Notes under the pieces: model-generated
What the model was told of the DNA's origin: nothing
The model's input: only the letters and a program-made list of their open reading frames with translations
The model's database searches: none
In this document: one piece after another, positions 16,297 through 18,574 of the stretch
Layout of the letters: every line of letters begins with the position of its first letter
Numbering within the stretch: position 1 is the first letter of the stretch
Program-made: the position numbers and the translations under genes
Assembly: GCA_015039465.1 (NCBI GenBank)
Contig: MU130579.1
Span: forward strand, 121,344 to 139,917
Source: Phlegmacium glaucopus
Lineage: Eukaryota; Basidiomycota; Agaricomycetes; Agaricales; Cortinariaceae
DNA length: 18,574 bases
Reading direction: 5' to 3'

Positions 16297-16836
16297 TGTA
16301 AGTGCTGTAAACGTTCCTGGTTCGAAACGGATATAGTAGGTTTATTGAGGGTAAGTCGGAAAGTCAATTTCCGATGGTGCGGGCGCTTAAGTCACGTGAT
16401 GCGCAAAAACTGACAGACGCGAAGTCGTATGAGCAATGCGTTTGTTATTATAAGAGTAAATGAAGTAAAGAGGTTTTGAAGCTCCTTTTGAGAATGATTT
16501 CGGTTCTGAAGCTAGCTAATGAGGGGTGATTTTCCACTGCCTCTCTACAGTAAATACGAGCTGCTTTTATATGTACAGAGAGAGGAAATTTTAAAATGAA
16601 TTTTTTACCAGCGCTGTTGATCCTAAGAAAATTTATCCTGTTTAATTAATTTTTTAGAACATTCTAACTCTCTTTAGATGTTTTCATTCTTCATTTTCAT
16701 CGCGCGAACCCGGTCCTGCCCGTGCCCTTTTGCCTGCCCGCGTCACTTTTCCAGAACGGGAAAAGTCACGCGTGACTTATTGCTAAAACGGGATACGCTT
16801 GCGAAATACGCGTCTGAACGATTTCCGTTCCTTACA
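16297..16836. mobile_element. 540-bp solo-LTR-like repeat X with CTAT duplication
   Basis: Starts TGTAAG and ends CTTACA, flanked by CTAT at 16293-16296 and 16837-16840. Unit 1 keeps the empty site: CAAATGCTATCACCATCC (from 6637) matches CAAACG-CTAT joined to CTAT-CACTCC here once the element and one CTAT are removed. TG..CA ends, a short inverted terminus, a 4-bp duplication and no coding sequence suit a solo LTR. A non-autonomous DNA element with 6-bp ends is the alternative. Its orientation as an LTR was not established. A second, truncated copy is at 5980-6403. Confidence 0.75.
16763..16778. promoter_or_regulatory. 16-bp perfect palindrome with ACGCGT core
   Basis: AAGTCACGCGTGACTT lies inside repeat X. 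The truncated copy of X has the eroded form AAGTCACGCATGACTC (from about 6329). The core equals the fungal MCB (MBF) cell-cycle box and the arms contain GTCA/TGAC half-sites. A regulatory role is inference only. Confidence 0.3.
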
Positions 16837-17725
16837 CTATCACTCCTTCGCCAGTTTATGTATCATCAATTGGACTATTAGTTGGTTATTCAGATTGGAG
16901 TGGCGGTGTTTAATGCATCTACTTATATTGAGATCTATCACTTGTAAATTTGGATTGGATCCGAGTACTACTTACTGGAAGCGATACCTACTACTAGTCA
17001 CTTAGTACATAGCTATAGCCCGTGACTAGGCTGTGCTTGTTGTTTGTCGAACAAAGTATCTCAGTGTCGATTTGTTTAGCAGGTCGGCTTCTGAAAGATC
17101 TGAATATCTCGGACTTTGCACAGAAGTGTCGACATTCGGCTGCCCGTCGAACCAAAAGTCCAAGGGCCTCCGCCGTCTTTCATTCCACCAAATGTCTCGA
17201 AACCAACAGGCGTCATCTACAGAGCCCTAGGAACTCAGTTAGAAAGCTTATAGGAACACGAACGACCCCATCCACCTACAACCGCATGTCCCTGGATCAG
17301 CACTAAAACAAAAGTCCTGGCGTTACAATGGATACGCAGATAAGTGAGCTCCCTAATAGTATCGTAAGATATCTGTTTAACACTTGATCTGACAGAACTC
17401 GGATCTGCTGTGTTGAAGGCAACGGCCCACTCAAACCACTAATACTAGTGTGACTGATCAATAATTGTAGAGCTCAGTGCCTCACGTTGCTGCCTCGTTG
17501 ACCTTGCACTCATCCGCCTGTCCACACATCCACACCCTCCAACTAGTCTGCAAGATACCCAATCTTTCCAAATAGAATTAAAATGGCTACTGTGCTGTCA
17601 CCATTTGGAAGAAGTTCTGCGGTGGAAGAGGGGCTTCTCTCAACACGAGTGTTGTTTCGCATCTGTCACTTGTAATTTTGGATTTATCGACTGGTGGACC
17701 GGAGTATTACGCTACTAGTGGTGCG
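16837..17725 (+). other. Upstream region of the intact membrane gene
   Basis: Parts at 16841-17067 and 17441-17725 match unit 1, the latter including TGCCTCACGTTGC, CCACACATCCACACCCTCCA and AATAGAATTAAAATGGCTAC, so this proximal region was retained in both copies. Positions 17068-17440 have no counterpart in unit 1, which has about 160 unrelated bases there. Frames inside it are short and unrecognised. Confidence 0.6.
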
Positions 17726-17733
17726 TATATAAG
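17726..17733 (+). promoter_or_regulatory. TATA box of the unit 2 membrane gene
   Basis: TATATAAG lies 62 bp before the inferred ATG at 17795, in the same context as the unit 1 copy at 7772. Retention in both paralogues supports it as the core promoter. Confidence 0.68.
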
Positions 17734-17794
17734 CTCTGGTATCTTGTCGTTCTGTTCCTGACTCACGTTTTCTCTCCAAAAGAATATCTCCTTT

Positions 17795-18574
17795 ATGTAT
17801 ACTGCCAGGGATTACAGTAACATCGAATTCGCCTGGGAATTTGATCTTGAACCACAGATGATAATGATAGGCGTCATCATTTCGGCAATGATATATGGAG
17901 GCATACTGTCTCTCAGCCTCTCTTATGTTCCTCTCCTCCTGACAACTTCGCAAAACATCTCTCGAAGGATGCGGAACTTTTTGCTGGTATACGTTACATT
18001 CATGGTCGCGATCAGCACCGTGTACATAATCATAACGACTATCGCCCTCACACAGAACATTTTCCATAAGGACCCTGGGCACAATCCACTTATCTTCTTT
18101 AAAATTGGAATTGTGGATTCAATGTGTACTACACTCGCTAATTGGGGTGCTGATGGGTTTATGGTAAGCAAATTTCAAAAGATCTATGAGGAAGGCGTCT
18201 TGACTGTTTATCTTTTCCTGTGCGCTACATAGCTCTGGCGATGTGCGATGCTATATGAGGGAATCTCGCGACGTCGTCGAATAGCTTTGATCACTGTTCT
18301 CGTCCTTATGGGATTATTGTCACTTGGTATGAGTCGTTGCATCATGTGGCCTTTCTTCATTGACTTTTTATTTATCAAGCCTCTGGCATTCTCAATATCC
18401 TATTCGGAATGACTTACACCGTGACCGGGGTCACAGTCGCTCTCAACATCTTCACTGCCATCTTGATTACTTTAAGAATTGTATATTTTGAAAGATACAT
18501 GCGGAAGGCAGTTGGAGTGGAACGTAATAGTCCCTACACGATGGTCATTATTATCTGCGTTGAATCTTCAGCGC
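17795..18574 (+). CDS. Multi-pass membrane protein gene (copy 2), 3' partial
   Basis: Exons 17795-18163, 18233-18326 and 18380 to the edge, with introns of 69 and 53 nt (GT..AG) at the same positions and phases as in unit 1. About 219 residues are visible. Likely helices: about 23-49 (IGVIISAMIYGGILSLSLSY), 61-84 (FLLVYVTFMVAISTVYIIIT), a weaker one near 108-130 (CTTLANWGADGFM then LWRCAMLYE), IALITVLVLMGLLSLG in exon 2, and ILFGMTYTVTGV plus VALNIFTAILITLRIVYF in exon 3. By comparison with unit 1 two more helices and a hydrophilic tail should follow outside the window. There is no cleavable signal peptide. It looks like a fungal seven-helix-like orphan protein, but I see no diagnostic receptor motif and give no function. 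No stop or frameshift occurs in the visible exons, so this is probably the working copy. Confidence 0.8.

Larger units (their letters stand above)
16046..18574 (+). repeat. Segmental duplication, unit 2 (runs off the edge)
   Basis: Homologous to unit 1 from AAGGTGAACGTACTGGAG (unit 1: GTGGCGAACATATTGGAG at 6404) to the window end. The first shared block includes TTGTACTATTCTTTAGTTTC and TACTTGTCTGGTATAGTCG. It lacks the MITE and the foldback element of unit 1 and instead carries a full copy of repeat X plus a private segment at 17068-17440. Confidence 0.88.

Noticed and set aside
16297..16340. Possible Pol III B box (GGTTCGAAAC) making X a SINE
   Set aside because: No A box at the right distance, the box sits too near the end and departs from consensus, and TG..CA ends with a target duplication fit an LTR better.
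17022..17306. 94-codon + strand frame upstream of the intact membrane gene
   Set aside because: Begins in sequence homologous to non-coding unit 1 DNA and lacks any recognisable domain.

Overview
The window looks like basidiomycete (Agaricomycetes-type) fungal nuclear DNA. The genes are split by many short introns of about 50-70 nt with GT..AG ends and fungal branch points. It holds a gene resembling the DUF6532 family, a Ngaro/DIRS-type tyrosine-recombinase retrotransposon, a Copia element, solo-LTR-like sequence and small inverted-repeat elements. The mixture suggests a repeat-rich accessory region, not a conserved gene cluster. Family names come from recognised motifs; no search was run.

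Layout. 1-2035: a multi-exon + strand gene, open at the left edge, with an Asp/Asn microsatellite and a DUF6532-like C-terminal half. 2036-2657: gene-poor DNA with an array of four 52-bp repeats and a hairpin. 2658-5979: a 5'-truncated Ngaro-like element (RT-RNase H, tyrosine recombinase, then B1-A2-B2 repeats). It abuts 5980-6403, the 3' part of an LTR-like repeat called X here. 6404-9358 (unit 1) and 16046-18574 (unit 2) are two diverged head-to-tail copies of one segment carrying a gene for a multi-pass membrane protein. The unit 1 gene (7848-9358) is dead: it has a nonsense codon and a 416-bp palindromic element in exon 3. The unit 2 gene (17795 to the right edge) is intact as far as visible. 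9417-15095: a full Copia element on the minus strand, flanked by a 5-bp target duplication (CAAAT), inserted just downstream of the pseudogene. 15101-16045: intergenic DNA with no convincing gene.

The most useful property of the window is that the two units serve as each other's empty sites. Unit 2 gives the pre-insertion sequence for the palindromic element (exact 17-bp match, TTA duplication) and supports a TA-flanked MITE at 6845-7243. Unit 1 gives the empty site for the 540-bp TGTAAG...CTTACA repeat in unit 2 (CTAT duplication). The insertions and their order can therefore be reconstructed by eye.

I found no new defence, biosynthetic or regulatory system. The best leads are the element structures: the near-perfect 202-bp-arm hairpin; the Copia primer site matching an internal, anticodon-loop half of initiator tRNA-Met; LTRs that differ by exactly one 123-bp unit; a single in-frame TGA at the protease/integrase boundary; and the ATGA overlap joining RT-RNase H to the recombinase.
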